DNA from: Asticcacaulis machinosus
GTDB lineage: Bacteria > Pseudomonadota > Alphaproteobacteria > Caulobacterales > Caulobacteraceae
DNA length: 64,000 bases
Assembly: GCF_028550435.1 (NCBI RefSeq)
Contig: NZ_JAQQKV010000002.1
Location: forward strand, 1-64,000
Direction: 5' to 3'
Numbering within the stretch: the stretch's first letter is position 1; each line of letters begins with the position of its first letter. Below, in pieces: positions 44,251 to 52,907 of the stretch. The position numbers and the translations under genes are program-made. Below the pieces are notes generated by a model. The model was given only the letters and a program-made list of their open reading frames with translations, was not told where the DNA came from and made no database searches.

Positions 44251-46104
44251 CTAAGACCGTGGCGGGCGGATGATAAAGTCGGAAAACCCGCCGGGATCGG
44301 CAATGTCGGCACGGGGGGCTTCGGACAGGGCGGAAAACCCTGAAGCGCGCGTCTGGGCAATGCGGGTATCAAGCGATGACCCATCACCATGATCGCCCGC
44401 GCTGACCGGGGCCGAGACGGCACTGATGTCAAGCTCACCGCGGGTTTGCGAAATGACCGGCAGGATAACGCTGACGCTGGTGCCGACACCGGGGCTGCTC
44501 TCAATCGTCATCGCCCCGCCGTGAAGGTGGGCCAGCGCCTTGACCAGCGACAGCCCAAGCCCGGTACCGCCCGCCTGCTGCGCGCTGGAGCCGCCCTGCT
44601 CATAGGGCTGGCCCAGACGGGTCAGATCCGCCGCAGATATACCGGTGCCGGTGTCAGTGATATTGATTTCAAGCTTATCGCTCCCGATCACATTCAGCAT
44701 CAGGGTCACCTGCCCGCCGGACGGCGTAAAGCGCACGGCATTGGACAGGAGGTTAAGACATATCTGTTTCAAGGCGCGCTTATCGGCCTGAACCTCAATC
44801 GGCGTATGGGGCAGTACCGACTTGATGCGCACCCCGCCGCTATCGTCAGCAGACCCCGGTTGCAGCATATTCTGGGCCTGAGCCCTGACTATGCGCAGGG
44901 CCGCCGACACCGGTTCACGCGCGTCGAAATCCTCAAGCTTTAAGGTATATTTCTGAGCCTCGATCTTGGAGACATCGAGCACGTCATTGATCAGGTCGAG
45001 CACATGCTGACCTGATTCAAAGATCAATTGCGCATATTCGGCATATTTGGCCGACAGTGGCCCGAACATCTTCTGGCGCATGATATCGGAAAAGCCGATG
45101 ACGGCATTGAGCGGCGTGCGCAGTTCATGGCTCATGCCCGCCAGAAAATCTGACTTGGATTGATTAAAGCCCTCAGCCTCAGTCTTGGCCTGCTCCAGCG
45201 CCACTTCGCGGCCATGCTGCAATGAGGCATCGCTCATGACCCCGTAGAGCCGCCCGTCCGGTCCGCGCCTCAGGCTCAGGTGCAGATAATGATCCAGCAT
45301 GGCATGGGGGGTAAAGCCCACCTCAGACCGGCCAAGGCTTGAGGCCTGCTCCACCGCCAGGGCCACCGCCACCCGATCCGGCACATGAGCACACGCCGTC
45401 AGGCCAAGCTCCATCATGGTGCGAATATCAAGGCCTGCGGGTGCTTCGCCGTAAGCTGACAGCACCCGCCCGCCTTCGTCGAAACTCAGGATCAGGCACG
45501 GCTGTTCGGTCAGTTGGGTCAGCAGACGCTCATTGGCATCTTCGGCGTCCTGCGCCCGCTCGACCCGCGCGCGCAAGGCGGGCATCAGGGCCAGCGACAG
45601 GCCGACGCAAACGCTGAGCAGCGATAAAAACGATAGCCAGAACCCTTCCTGATCATCGGGGATGCGCACAGTCTGCGACACACTGATGAAGGTGGCGATC
45701 AGCAAACACATGAACGACAGACTGGCGCCGAGCGAGATCAGCACCCGCTGATTAAGCGCTACCGCCGCCGCCAGAGGCGCCACCATCCACACCGCCAACG
45801 GCCCGGCCACACCACCGGTCAGGCCCACCGCGATCAGGCTGCACAGGCTCCATATCCACAGCAGAACCTGACGGCGGCGGATGCTGTCGTGCGATAACAG
45901 AAAGATCGAACACAACCCCGGAATAGCGCCTGCGACCATTGCGCCGACCACGAACGAGGTGGCGGGCAGGAACAGCATCCCCGCCAGCCCCATGAGCGCC
46001 AGCGCCGACCAGCTCAGGTGCCACAGCACCACGCTCATGCGCAGGCCCCCTCGTCCGGAGGCGGCGGCGGTCACAGGTGGCGCAGGTTTCGACACATCAG
46101 GCAT
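44251..46104 (-). CDS. divJ: membrane sensor histidine kinase, DivJ-like
   Basis: 617-residue kinase. Residues about 20-190 hold six hydrophobic segments with short loops, then a PAS-like region (CLILSFDEGGRVLSAYGEAP). The dimerisation helix MSHELRTPLNAVIGFSDIM with phospho-acceptor His, MFGPLSAKYAEYAQLIFESG, and an ATPase domain with N box (NLLSNAVRFTPSG), DTGTGIS and GGTGLGLSLV follow. The six-helix N-terminus and kinase core resemble Caulobacter DivJ, which phosphorylates DivK and PleD; the kinase and sufE downstream fit that neighbourhood. PleC-like kinases share the core, so orthology is probable, not certain. The ATG at 46104 is preferred over a GTG at 46116. Confidence 0.7.
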   Translation of the reverse strand: MPDVSKPAPPVTAAASGRGGLRMSVVLWHLSWSALALMGLAGMLFLPATSFVVGAMVAGAIPGLCSIFLLSHDSIRRRQVLLWIWSLCSLIAVGLTGGVAGPLAVWMVAPLAAAVALNQRVLISLGASLSFMCLLIATFISVSQTVRIPDDQEGFWLSFLSLLSVCVGLSLALMPALRARVERAQDAEDANERLLTQLTEQPCLILSFDEGGRVLSAYGEAPAGLDIRTMMELGLTACAHVPDRVAVALAVEQASSLGRSEVGFTPHAMLDHYLHLSLRRGPDGRLYGVMSDASLQHGREVALEQAKTEAEGFNQSKSDFLAGMSHELRTPLNAVIGFSDIMRQKMFGPLSAKYAEYAQLIFESGQHVLDLINDVLDVSKIEAQKYTLKLEDFDAREPVSAALRIVRAQAQNMLQPGSADDSGGVRIKSVLPHTPIEVQADKRALKQICLNLLSNAVRFTPSGGQVTLMLNVIGSDKLEINITDTGTGISAADLTRLGQPYEQGGSSAQQAGGTGLGLSLVKALAHLHGGAMTIESSPGVGTSVSVILPVISQTRGELDISAVSAPVSAGDHGDGSSLDTRIAQTRASGFSALSEAPRADIADPGGFSDFIIRPPRS

Positions 46105-46271
46105 GGAGTTAAGCACATCACAGAATCTTGGGCATGACTACCGCCCATTAAGATTAACGGCGGGCATGTACCTTATTTTTCAACACCTGTGACATTAGCT
46201 AACAAACATACGCACAGCTAAACCTATCACTTATTAGGCGAAGCTTAAGCATGACGTGCTAAGGTCGGGCC

Positions 46272-47060
46272 ATGTCCACGCCTTTGCGACACATTCTGGC
46301 TCACCAGACCGACGACAGCGCGCCTGTTGCCGATAGCGCCCAACGTACCCTGCCCGGCGATGATCCGGCTGATGGCGGGCGCGCATTCCTGCGCATGGTC
46401 AGCCATGAACTGAGGACGCCGCTGAATTCGATCATCGGCTTTTCCGAAGTGCTGCGTCACGAACATTTTGGCCCCTTAGGCTCGCCGCAATACCATGAAT
46501 ATGCCGGCATTATTCACGACAGCGGCCGCCGGCTTCTGGGGCTGTTTGATGATGTGCTGGAGATTGTGCGCCTGCAAGGCGGTAATGCTGACGTGATTTG
46601 CAGCCCCCAACAGGTTCTGCTGTGTCTGGAAGATGCCCTGCTGAGCCACGCCGGACGGGCCGAAGCGCGCAATATCCGCTTCAGCCTGCGCCTCAAGGAC
46701 GAAAATTTAAGCGGTTATTTCGATGTCCGCGCGGTCGGCATCTGTCTCGATCACCTGATCGATAATGCCTTAAGCCACGCGCCCGAAGGCTCGCTGATCG
46801 AGGTCTCGGCCAAGGCGGTCGGTGACGATATCGACATCTGGGTGTTCAATGTCGGGGCAGCCCCCACAGCGGAAGAGATCGACCGGCTGATGCGGCCGTT
46901 TGAAATCGGCCCCAGGGCCCCCGGCCGCAGTCAGCCCGGCGCAGGCCTCGGCTGGGCGATCGTGAAACTCTATTGTCAGGCTATGGGCGGCGATTTTAAG
47001 GTCACGACCTCCCCCGGACTGGGCCTTAAGGCCATTTTGCGCTTGAAATCCCAGGCCTGA
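46272..47060 (+). CDS. soluble sensor histidine kinase
   Basis: 262-residue cytoplasmic kinase without sensor or membrane part. FLRMVSHELRTPLNSIIGFSEVL with His, then FGPLGSPQYHEYAGIIHDSG as in PleC/DivJ-type kinases, and an ATPase domain with LDHLIDNALSHAPEG and GAGLGWAIVKLYCQAMGG. The usual DxGxGI box is altered (VFNVGAAPTAEEI), so ATP binding may be weak. It may be a phosphatase, a phosphotransferase-like or a degenerate kinase. Divergent from the DivJ-like gene and 38 bp before sufE. Confidence 0.85.
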   Translation: MSTPLRHILAHQTDDSAPVADSAQRTLPGDDPADGGRAFLRMVSHELRTPLNSIIGFSEVLRHEHFGPLGSPQYHEYAGIIHDSGRRLLGLFDDVLEIVRLQGGNADVICSPQQVLLCLEDALLSHAGRAEARNIRFSLRLKDENLSGYFDVRAVGICLDHLIDNALSHAPEGSLIEVSAKAVGDDIDIWVFNVGAAPTAEEIDRLMRPFEIGPRAPGRSQPGAGLGWAIVKLYCQAMGGDFKVTTSPGLGLKAILRLKSQA

Positions 47061-47098
47061 AGGGTCACATCCGGGGAAAGTATATAGGTTCCCTGCAT

Positions 47099-47509
47099 AT
47101 GTCTGAATTTACGTCACGTCTTGATGACCTGTTTGAAGAGTTTGAACTCTTCGACGACTGGGAAGAGCGCTACAAATACATTATCGATCTGGGCAAGGAC
47201 ATGGCCCCGCTTGAGCTTAACGAAAAGACCGAGGCCAATAAGGTGCGTGGTTGCGCCTCTCAGGTCTGGCTGGTGATTGATGAGGCGCCAGCCGGCATTT
47301 TAAAGTTTCGCGGCGATTCCGATGCCTTTATCGTTAAGGGCCTGATCGCGTTGCTGTCGCGACTGCTGAACGGTCTGGCGCATGAAGAGATTCAGGATTT
47401 TTCGATCCGCGACACCCTGAATAAACTCGGCCTGAATGAGGCCCTGTCGTCGCAGCGCACCAACGGACTGATGTCGATGGTCGAGCGTCTGAAGCACGCA
47501 ACGGCATAG
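47099..47509 (+). CDS. sufE: SufE-family cysteine desulfuration protein
   Basis: 136-residue sulfur acceptor that takes persulfide from SufS in Fe-S cluster assembly. LFDDWEERYKYIIDLGKDM, and VRGCASQVWLV with the persulfide Cys at about 52, then GDSDAFIVKGLIALLSRLLNG and LGLNEALSSQRTNGLMSMV are standard SufE blocks. The remaining suf genes are not in the window. It ends 5 bp from a convergent gene. Confidence 0.95.
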   Translation: MSEFTSRLDDLFEEFELFDDWEERYKYIIDLGKDMAPLELNEKTEANKVRGCASQVWLVIDEAPAGILKFRGDSDAFIVKGLIALLSRLLNGLAHEEIQDFSIRDTLNKLGLNEALSSQRTNGLMSMVERLKHATA

Positions 47510-47514
47510 AACCT

Positions 47515-47997
47515 TTAAATACCGTAATAGATCGCCAGCCGCTCCAGCGCCTCACGTACCGCCAGCTTACCGTGTCCACGCGGCAAGCCGTAGTCGCGCT
47601 CCAGCACCGGCAGGGTAAGCCCCTCCTGCATCAGACGGCGGATCATGTCGCCCGCCGGATGCCCCAGATGACAGAGCGCCCCTTCATAGGCCGCCCTTGC
47701 CTTCAGGCGGAACATCGGCTCATCAATCCGTAACCGCGCCACATTGCTATCGGCGCCAAAGGCGTGCCAGTTGGTGCGTACATGATCGGTGCCATACCCG
47801 GCCAGATAGTCATGATGTAGCTTTTCAAAGGCCGACTTATGGCGGGGGGTTAAAAAGGCCGCACCGTTTTCGGCTTTCAGTCGGTTGAGGCTGGCTAATG
47901 GGTGGGCGCGACGTTCAGTATCGGCCCCTTTAGCCTCGTCCGGCACCTCTGATGAATGGGTACGATTTGCGGCGAACCCTTGCCAGAACTTCAACAT
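47515..47997 (-). CDS. DUF6456-like protein
   Basis: 160-residue protein. A disordered, charged N-terminal third leads to a conserved helical domain: HPLASLNRLKAENGAAFLTP, KSAFEKLHHDYLAGYGTDHV, ARAAYEGALCHLGHPAGDMI and ERDYGLPRGHGKLAVREALERLAIYY. This is the pattern of DUF6456 proteins of alphaproteobacteria, which often accompany a helix-turn-helix domain. Function unknown. The ATG at 47997 has a GGGGG stretch upstream. It is downstream of the DnaA-domain gene on the same strand. Confidence 0.7.
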   Translation of the reverse strand: MLKFWQGFAANRTHSSEVPDEAKGADTERRAHPLASLNRLKAENGAAFLTPRHKSAFEKLHHDYLAGYGTDHVRTNWHAFGADSNVARLRIDEPMFRLKARAAYEGALCHLGHPAGDMIRRLMQEGLTLPVLERDYGLPRGHGKLAVREALERLAIYYGI

Positions 47998-48101
47998 GAT
48001 TACCCCCAAAACCTGAAACCCGCTAAGGGTGCGCAACAGATAGCGATCTGCCCAACCATAGACGCTTATGGGTTAATTTTTTCAGAGCGCATAACCACCC
48101 A

Positions 48102-48524
48102 TCAGCACATTATGGCCAGAGGTTCCGGGGCATTTTTCAGACACGCTTCCATCCTGTCCAGTTCGCGATCAATGACGCGGTCATCGCGCAAATCCTCAAT
48201 CAGCCGACAGGCATGGCCCGCCGTCGTCCGGTCGCGCCTGAACGCCGTACCGATACGTGCCAGCGGCCACTGATAGGTAATATAGGTCAGATACATCGCC
48301 ATCTGACGCGCCCGCGCAGCCCTGGCATTATTACGTGAGGCGGACATGATGTCGGCAGGCAGAATGCCCGTGGCATGAGATACAACATCAATCACAAACA
48401 GGGCCTTGGCATGATCCCTCATCGCCTGCATCTCAGGCTGCGTCAGCCGCATACCCGCAATACGAGCGGGCGCCCCTGATTTATCCCCTTTGGTTTCCAG
48501 AAATAACGGCACAGTCATAATCAC
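48102..48524 (-). CDS. stand-alone DnaA domain IV-like DNA-binding protein
   Basis: 140-residue protein. Residues about 40-120 match the C-terminal DnaA-box-binding domain: FVIDVVSHATGILPADIMSA, NNARAARARQMAMYLTYI, PLARIGTAFRRDRTTAGHAC and RLIEDLRDD (DnaA signature: FGxRDHTT; here FRRDRTT). The AAA+ ATPase domain is absent. Such proteins could compete with DnaA at DnaA boxes or serve as regulators; no function is proven. The DHTT His is replaced by Arg, so box recognition may differ. It starts near an A/T-rich gap with a perfect palindrome. Confidence 0.8.
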   Translation of the reverse strand: MIMTVPLFLETKGDKSGAPARIAGMRLTQPEMQAMRDHAKALFVIDVVSHATGILPADIMSASRNNARAARARQMAMYLTYITYQWPLARIGTAFRRDRTTAGHACRLIEDLRDDRVIDRELDRMEACLKNAPEPLAIMC

Positions 48525-48619
48525 ACCATCTTTGTTGCCGCAGCCCCGTGCCGCAGTGAAGCCTCAAGCATAGGCAGGTCCAAAGATAGGAGGATAACTT
48601 TCCTATTTAAAGAAAAAAA

Positions 48620-48635
48620 TAGGTAAATTTACCTA
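48620..48635. promoter_or_regulatory. AT-rich palindrome in the gap before the DnaA-domain gene
   Basis: TAGGTAAATTTACCTA is a perfect 16-bp palindrome about 96 bp upstream of the DnaA-domain gene, within a strongly A/T-rich 265-bp gap. ATTTACCTAAAATTATCCC at 36152 carries the same half-site. It may be a regulator site; A/T-rich DNA would also suit MucR, encoded nearby. Confidence 0.5.
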
Positions 48636-48789
48636 AAATAATTACAGCTAAAAAGTGTCAAATGACTCATTTTCATAACAAAACAATTAATAGGGGAATA
48701 ATTTTAGGCATTAAGTCCTAATTGCATACGTAGCATATTCAGCCGACACAGGCACAGCGATTCGGTGGCAACCTTGTTAATTGCAGATA

Positions 48790-49350
48790 TCAGGCGGCCC
48801 GGATCCCAGAGGCCACAGCGTCCGGTCGGCCAATCATGACGTCATGGCCCAGAATCATGTCGACCTTAACCCCGTCGCTGGCCAGTGGCAGGCGCAACCA
48901 AAACAGGCTTAAGGTCCGCGCCCCGCGCCACGCCATAGAATGCAGCCCGACATTGGGTTTGCGGGTTGTGGCGACCAGCGACAATTCCTCAGCCCAGTAC
49001 ATGGCTTCATTTATCGCATATATTTCATCGAAGGTTTTACCGGTGATCTCAGTGCCGTAGGCGCTGAACAATTCCGTTCCGGCCAGCCGCTGACGGAAGG
49101 CTTCCGGCGGGAGAATATGCCGGTCATCCGCCGGATAACTGCCGGAAACATCAATCAGGCTGATGGTCGGCAAGAGCTTGCGCAAGGCACACGGATCTAT
49201 ATCGGCCCGTGCGGGCAGCCGTCCCGGCTTACGAAGGCCCTTCCAGTAACGGAAGATGTCTTCGTGGCCGCGTAAAGCCGATGCCATTTCAGCCGCTATA
49301 CCCGCCATAACAAAACGCGCCACTGCCCCTTTTGCACGGACAATACTCAC
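48790..49350 (-). CDS. PAS-domain protein (PAS_5 type)
   Basis: 186-residue protein whose core GRLPARADIDPCALRKLLPTISLIDV, RLAGTELFSAYGTEITGKTFDEIY, and a C-terminal strand (LFWLRLPLASDGVKVDMILG) match the small PAS_5 family of alphaproteobacteria. No output domain is present. The true start is uncertain: GTG at 49350, or ATGs at about 49308 and 49287, none with a good ribosome-binding site. Role unknown; probably sensory. Confidence 0.75.
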   Translation of the reverse strand: MSIVRAKGAVARFVMAGIAAEMASALRGHEDIFRYWKGLRKPGRLPARADIDPCALRKLLPTISLIDVSGSYPADDRHILPPEAFRQRLAGTELFSAYGTEITGKTFDEIYAINEAMYWAEELSLVATTRKPNVGLHSMAWRGARTLSLFWLRLPLASDGVKVDMILGHDVMIGRPDAVASGIRAA

Positions 49351-49495
49351 TGTCCGTCAACCTGCCCCGAATCGCACGAATCACCAGTATCCGCGCACGA
49401 TCAAAACGAATCACCTGAATTTACCTTCTCTTAAGGGGTGATTCTTTGGCAAGCAAAAAAGGGTTAACGCGACCTCTCTGATGGTAAAAAGACAC

Positions 49496-49530
49496 AAAAA
49501 AGACGCCTTAATCTCAGTTAAGGCGTCTTT
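49496..49530 (-). terminator. intrinsic terminator of mucR
   Basis: On the minus strand AAAGACGCCTTAA/TTAAGGCGTCTTT (13 bp) with a 6-base loop is followed by TTTT. It lies 38 bp past the mucR stop. Confidence 0.92.
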
Positions 49531-49567
49531 GGCATTAATTATCGATAGGAAGATACTGAGCCGGGCC

Positions 49568-49996
49568 CTACTTTGCAGCGCGGGTTTTGCGGGCCACCTG
49601 ACGGCCGCCCTGACCCAGGCCCATCTTTTTGGCCAGATCCGAACGGGCCTTGGCATAGTTTGGTGCCACCATCGGATAATCCTTCGGCAGGCCCCACTTG
49701 GCGCGGTATTCTTCGGGCGACATATTATACTTGGTGCGCAGGTGGCGTTTCAGGGATTTGAACTTACGGCCATCTTCAAGACAAACGATATGATCAGAAG
49801 AAATAGATTTCTTTACCGAAACCGCGGGCTCTTTCGGCGCTTCGATCTTCGTTTCTTCGCCACTGGAAATGCTGTTGAGCGCGGCATATACATTCTGAAT
49901 AAGTGACGGCAACTCACTGGCCGGTACAGAATTATTGCCAACATAGGCCGAAACGATGTCTGCCGTCATATCAATGGTGTCTGTCTTGCTGTCCAT
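49568..49996 (-). CDS. mucR: MucR/Ros-family transcriptional regulator
   Basis: 142-residue regulator. The N-terminal half (about 1-65) is helical and acidic; the zinc-finger-like domain has [39 protein letters not shown] and [18 protein letters not shown], the conserved MucR core. The usual second His after HLRT is replaced (HLRTKYN), so zinc binding may be incomplete. MucR proteins of Caulobacter oppose SciP and act with CtrA in cell-cycle gene control, and in general bind A/T-rich DNA. The ATG at 49996 is chosen; ten upstream codons look non-coding. Confidence 0.92.
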   Translation of the reverse strand: MDSKTDTIDMTADIVSAYVGNNSVPASELPSLIQNVYAALNSISSGEETKIEAPKEPAVSVKKSISSDHIVCLEDGRKFKSLKRHLRTKYNMSPEEYRAKWGLPKDYPMVAPNYAKARSDLAKKMGLGQGGRQVARKTRAAK

Positions 49997-50177
49997 TACA
50001 CAAATCCTGTGGCTTTGCCAAAACAATATAAATCTAAGGTTGGCTTTAACTAAGCCATGACTTTTGATTATTCAAGTGTTCGCCAGAAAAAATATTCACA
50101 TCATGGTGAATGTGAACAGACATTACTTATGAAATCCTGTGCGTCCTAAGGTCACATCAGTGATGGCCTGAAAATTT

Positions 50178-51416
50178 TCAAGTTTTCATGTCCTGTGCAA
50201 AAGCCAGCATAGCCGCACGTTCCGGGACACTTAAGGCCTCAAGCTCAACATCTTCGCCTTTGCTCAGAGCCCTGATGATTGTAGCACTCAACGCTGAAGA
50301 CAAAGACCAGTTCCAGTAACGCAATACGGTTTGCGCCCGATCGGTCGCCAGCATGTCGTAGGTCAAAAGCACGTGCTCAAGCTCCGGATGATCCGCCCCA
50401 TCCGCCATCTGTGCGGGCCGACGCAGGGCCTTCCACAGGGCGCGCAGGGATGATTTGGGCAGGCCTGTTGCCTTACACAGCACCGCCAGCGGCTCTCCGC
50501 CCCGGTCACGCAGAATTTTGGCACCGGTTGAAGGTTTGATGCCGGCAAGGTAAGATATCTCTTCGGCCAGATGGCGGGTCATGCCCTTACGCGCAGCCTC
50601 ATCAATGGCCGCATCCAGGCTGTCGAACGGGCTGCGCGCCAGAGCCGCCCGGTTGCGCTGACGTCGCTCAATGAACTGAAGCGCCTTCCGCGACAGGGCA
50701 TCCTGCCAGCCTTCATCGGCAGCCATAGCAAACACGTCGGAGGCCGCGTCCTGCATCACCTCGCGGTTGACGGCAAAGCGGCTCAGGATCACACGACGCA
50801 CGTCGGCGTCCGCCCACCAGAACATGACATAGGCCGAACTGGGCCGCATTTCCGAACGCTTGATAACCAGCGGGATCAGTTGCGGCTGGGATTGACTTAA
50901 GACCACCACCGCCTCAACGGCCATTTGCGATAAGGTGGCGCGGGTGTTTTTCAAAATGACTTCTATGACCCGCACATCCTGCTGTTCAATCAGGATTTCG
51001 CTCAGGATGGGCGCCAGATTCTTGCGCGCCGCCAGCATCATCCGGTGCGCATGACTGCCATTACGAGCACAATAACTGAGATCAGAGTCGTTTAAGGTCT
51101 CGCACTCTTCGATCAGGGCGCGGGCGACGTGCACATCATCAACAATCAGGCGGCGCACCAGTGAGTTCGGCACCTCGGTCAGATGGGACAGGCGACGCGC
51201 GACGCGGGCGCGGTCTTCGATGCCAGCCTCACTGAGCATTTCGACCAGCAAATCGGCCGTCACCGCCCGCTCAAAGGCATTTATCCGACTTTCCGGCAGA
51301 CAGACTACATCCGCCAGCCGCTTAAGCAGGGTCTGACGCGACGGGCTCACAGGTATTGGCACGCCGGCCGCTTGCGCATCCAGATCTTCGATGTAACGGG
51401 ACTGAGACTCAGACAT
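50178..51416 (-). CDS. DUF2336 domain protein
   Basis: 412-residue soluble, nearly all-helical protein. It matches DUF2336 proteins: VLPES-type start (VCLPESRINAFERAVTADLL), RLSHLTEVPNSLVRRLIVDD, VARALIEECETLNDSDL, then repeated helical pairs, and a C-terminal segment with LKALRRPAQ-type and LSKGEDVELEALSVPERAAM. DUF2336 members in Caulobacterales and rhizobia have been tied to signalling or cell-cycle contexts, but this is not settled. Single gene. Confidence 0.8.
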   Translation of the reverse strand: MSESQSRYIEDLDAQAAGVPIPVSPSRQTLLKRLADVVCLPESRINAFERAVTADLLVEMLSEAGIEDRARVARRLSHLTEVPNSLVRRLIVDDVHVARALIEECETLNDSDLSYCARNGSHAHRMMLAARKNLAPILSEILIEQQDVRVIEVILKNTRATLSQMAVEAVVVLSQSQPQLIPLVIKRSEMRPSSAYVMFWWADADVRRVILSRFAVNREVMQDAASDVFAMAADEGWQDALSRKALQFIERRQRNRAALARSPFDSLDAAIDEAARKGMTRHLAEEISYLAGIKPSTGAKILRDRGGEPLAVLCKATGLPKSSLRALWKALRRPAQMADGADHPELEHVLLTYDMLATDRAQTVLRYWNWSLSSALSATIIRALSKGEDVELEALSVPERAAMLAFAQDMKT

Positions 51417-51499
51417 GCGCCATCATGCCCCGTCAGGCGTTAATCTTTTGTTATGGAGGGTAAACGCTTCTGATTAATCGTAGAGCGAAGCCAGAGATG

Positions 51500-51562
51500 T
51501 TACCCCCCTCTTCTGTTTAAGCCGACTTAAACAGAAGCTCCCCCTGCATCAGGGGGAGTTCT
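51500..51562 (-). repeat. two-hairpin interspersed repeat, copy D
   Basis: TTACCCCCCTC, inner perfect palindrome TTCTGTTTAAG-CCGA-CTTAAACAGAA (51511-51536), then GCTCCCCCTG-CAT-CAGGGGGAGTTCT. Same plan as copy C in reverse, with an unrelated inner palindrome. Confidence 0.8.
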
Positions 51563-51593
51563 CAGAGGGACACCCTTTACAATCCGTCAACTC

Positions 51594-51714
51594 GTAAATC
51601 GTGAGATTTGACCGGGCGGCCGGAGCCGACAAGTGCCAGGCGTCGAGCGCCGCAGGTACACTTAGTACCTGCAAGCGATGACAACGCCGCAATTGTCCAA
51701 AGACCGCGATTTAC
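51594..51714. repeat. long imperfect inverted repeat downstream of cysK
   Basis: Nested pairing: outer GTAAATCG (51594-51601) with CGATTTAC (51707-51714), middle GACAAGTGC with GCAATTGTC, and inner GCAGGTAC-ACTTA-GTACCTGC (51652-51672). The right arm includes the cysK stop codon. It could fold as a hairpin of about 120 nt in either RNA strand. I do not recognise it as a known RNA family. Confidence 0.55.
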
Positions 51715-52676
51715 AGGCCGTCAAAGAGGGCGGTGGAGAGGTATCTCTCGGCAAACGACGGGATAATCGCTACGATCGTCTTGCCGGCATATTCATCGCG
51801 TGCCGCCAGGCGGAAGGCGACCTCTAACGCGGCACCGGACGAAATACCAACCGGCAGGCCTTCGGTGGCGGCAGCTTTGCGGGCCATCGCAAAAGCGGCA
51901 TCGTTGGAGACCGTTTCCACCCCATCAATCACACCGCGATCAAGGATACCCGGCACAAAACCGGCGCCAATGCCCTGAATCTTGTGCGGGCCAGGCTCAC
52001 CACCCGACAGGATGGGCGAGGCTTCGGGTTCAACGGCGATCATCTTAACCGAGGCCTTTTTCTCTTTCAGGGCCTGACCGATACCGGTGATCGAGCCGCC
52101 GGTGCCGACGCCGGAGATGACCGCATCGACCGCACCATTGGTGTCATTCCAGATTTCCTGAGCTGTGGAAATGCGGTGAATATAGGGGTTGGCGTCATTT
52201 TCAAACTGCTGCGGCATGACCGAGCCGGGTGTCGTTTCCAGAATCTCCAGCGCCTTGGCAATCGCACCGCGCATGCCTTTTTCGGCCGGGGTCAGTTCAA
52301 GCTGCGCACCCAACAGCGCCAGCATCTTACGGCGCTCCAGCGACATCGATTCCGGCATACACAGGATCAGCTTATAGCCCTTGGCCGCCGCCACAAACGC
52401 CAGCGCGATGCCGGTATTGCCCGACGTCGGCTCAACGATGGTGGCCCCCGGCTTCAGCTTACCCGAAGCTTCCAGCGCCTCGATCATCGAAATGCCGATA
52501 CGGTCTTTGACGGATGACAGCGGATTGAAGAACTCAAGCTTGGCCAGCACATCGGCCTTAGCGCCATATTCCTTCGACAGGCGCGGCAGGCGCACCAGCG
52601 GCGTATCGCCCATGGTGTCGAGGATGGAATCGAAAATCTTACCGCGGCCAGAACGCGACAGTGTGGATTCGGACAT
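51711..52676 (-). CDS. cysK: cysteine synthase A
   Basis: 321-residue PLP enzyme making cysteine from O-acetylserine and sulfide. MGDTPLVRLPRLS, EFFNPLSSVKDRIGISMI with the PLP Lys, PTSGNTGIALAFVAAAKGYK, GVGTGGSITGIG (phosphate loop) and GISSGAALEVAFRLA are canonical. A strong GGAGG 8 bases before the start supports the ATG. It pairs functionally with sufE only in the broad sense of sulfur use. Its 3' end enters the long inverted repeat. Confidence 0.97.
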   Translation of the reverse strand: MSESTLSRSGRGKIFDSILDTMGDTPLVRLPRLSKEYGAKADVLAKLEFFNPLSSVKDRIGISMIEALEASGKLKPGATIVEPTSGNTGIALAFVAAAKGYKLILCMPESMSLERRKMLALLGAQLELTPAEKGMRGAIAKALEILETTPGSVMPQQFENDANPYIHRISTAQEIWNDTNGAVDAVISGVGTGGSITGIGQALKEKKASVKMIAVEPEASPILSGGEPGPHKIQGIGAGFVPGILDRGVIDGVETVSNDAAFAMARKAAATEGLPVGISSGAALEVAFRLAARDEYAGKTIVAIIPSFAERYLSTALFDGL

Positions 52677-52907
52677 GGAATGAACCTCCGGTGGTCTTTA
52701 ATTTGGTAATTCGGTTGTGATGTGATTACCGCACAAACCCAAACGGGTAAATGCAAATCGGGGTGAAACAGGCCTGTTACCGGGGAGCGCGTGCTGTTAC
52801 CGAGACAAACCAAACTGAATTTTGACCACCTTATCGCTTAAAATGTTTGCTGATAAGGCAAATCACCTCACATATGGCGTCAAAGAATCTAAACTAAGGA
52901 TATGGGC

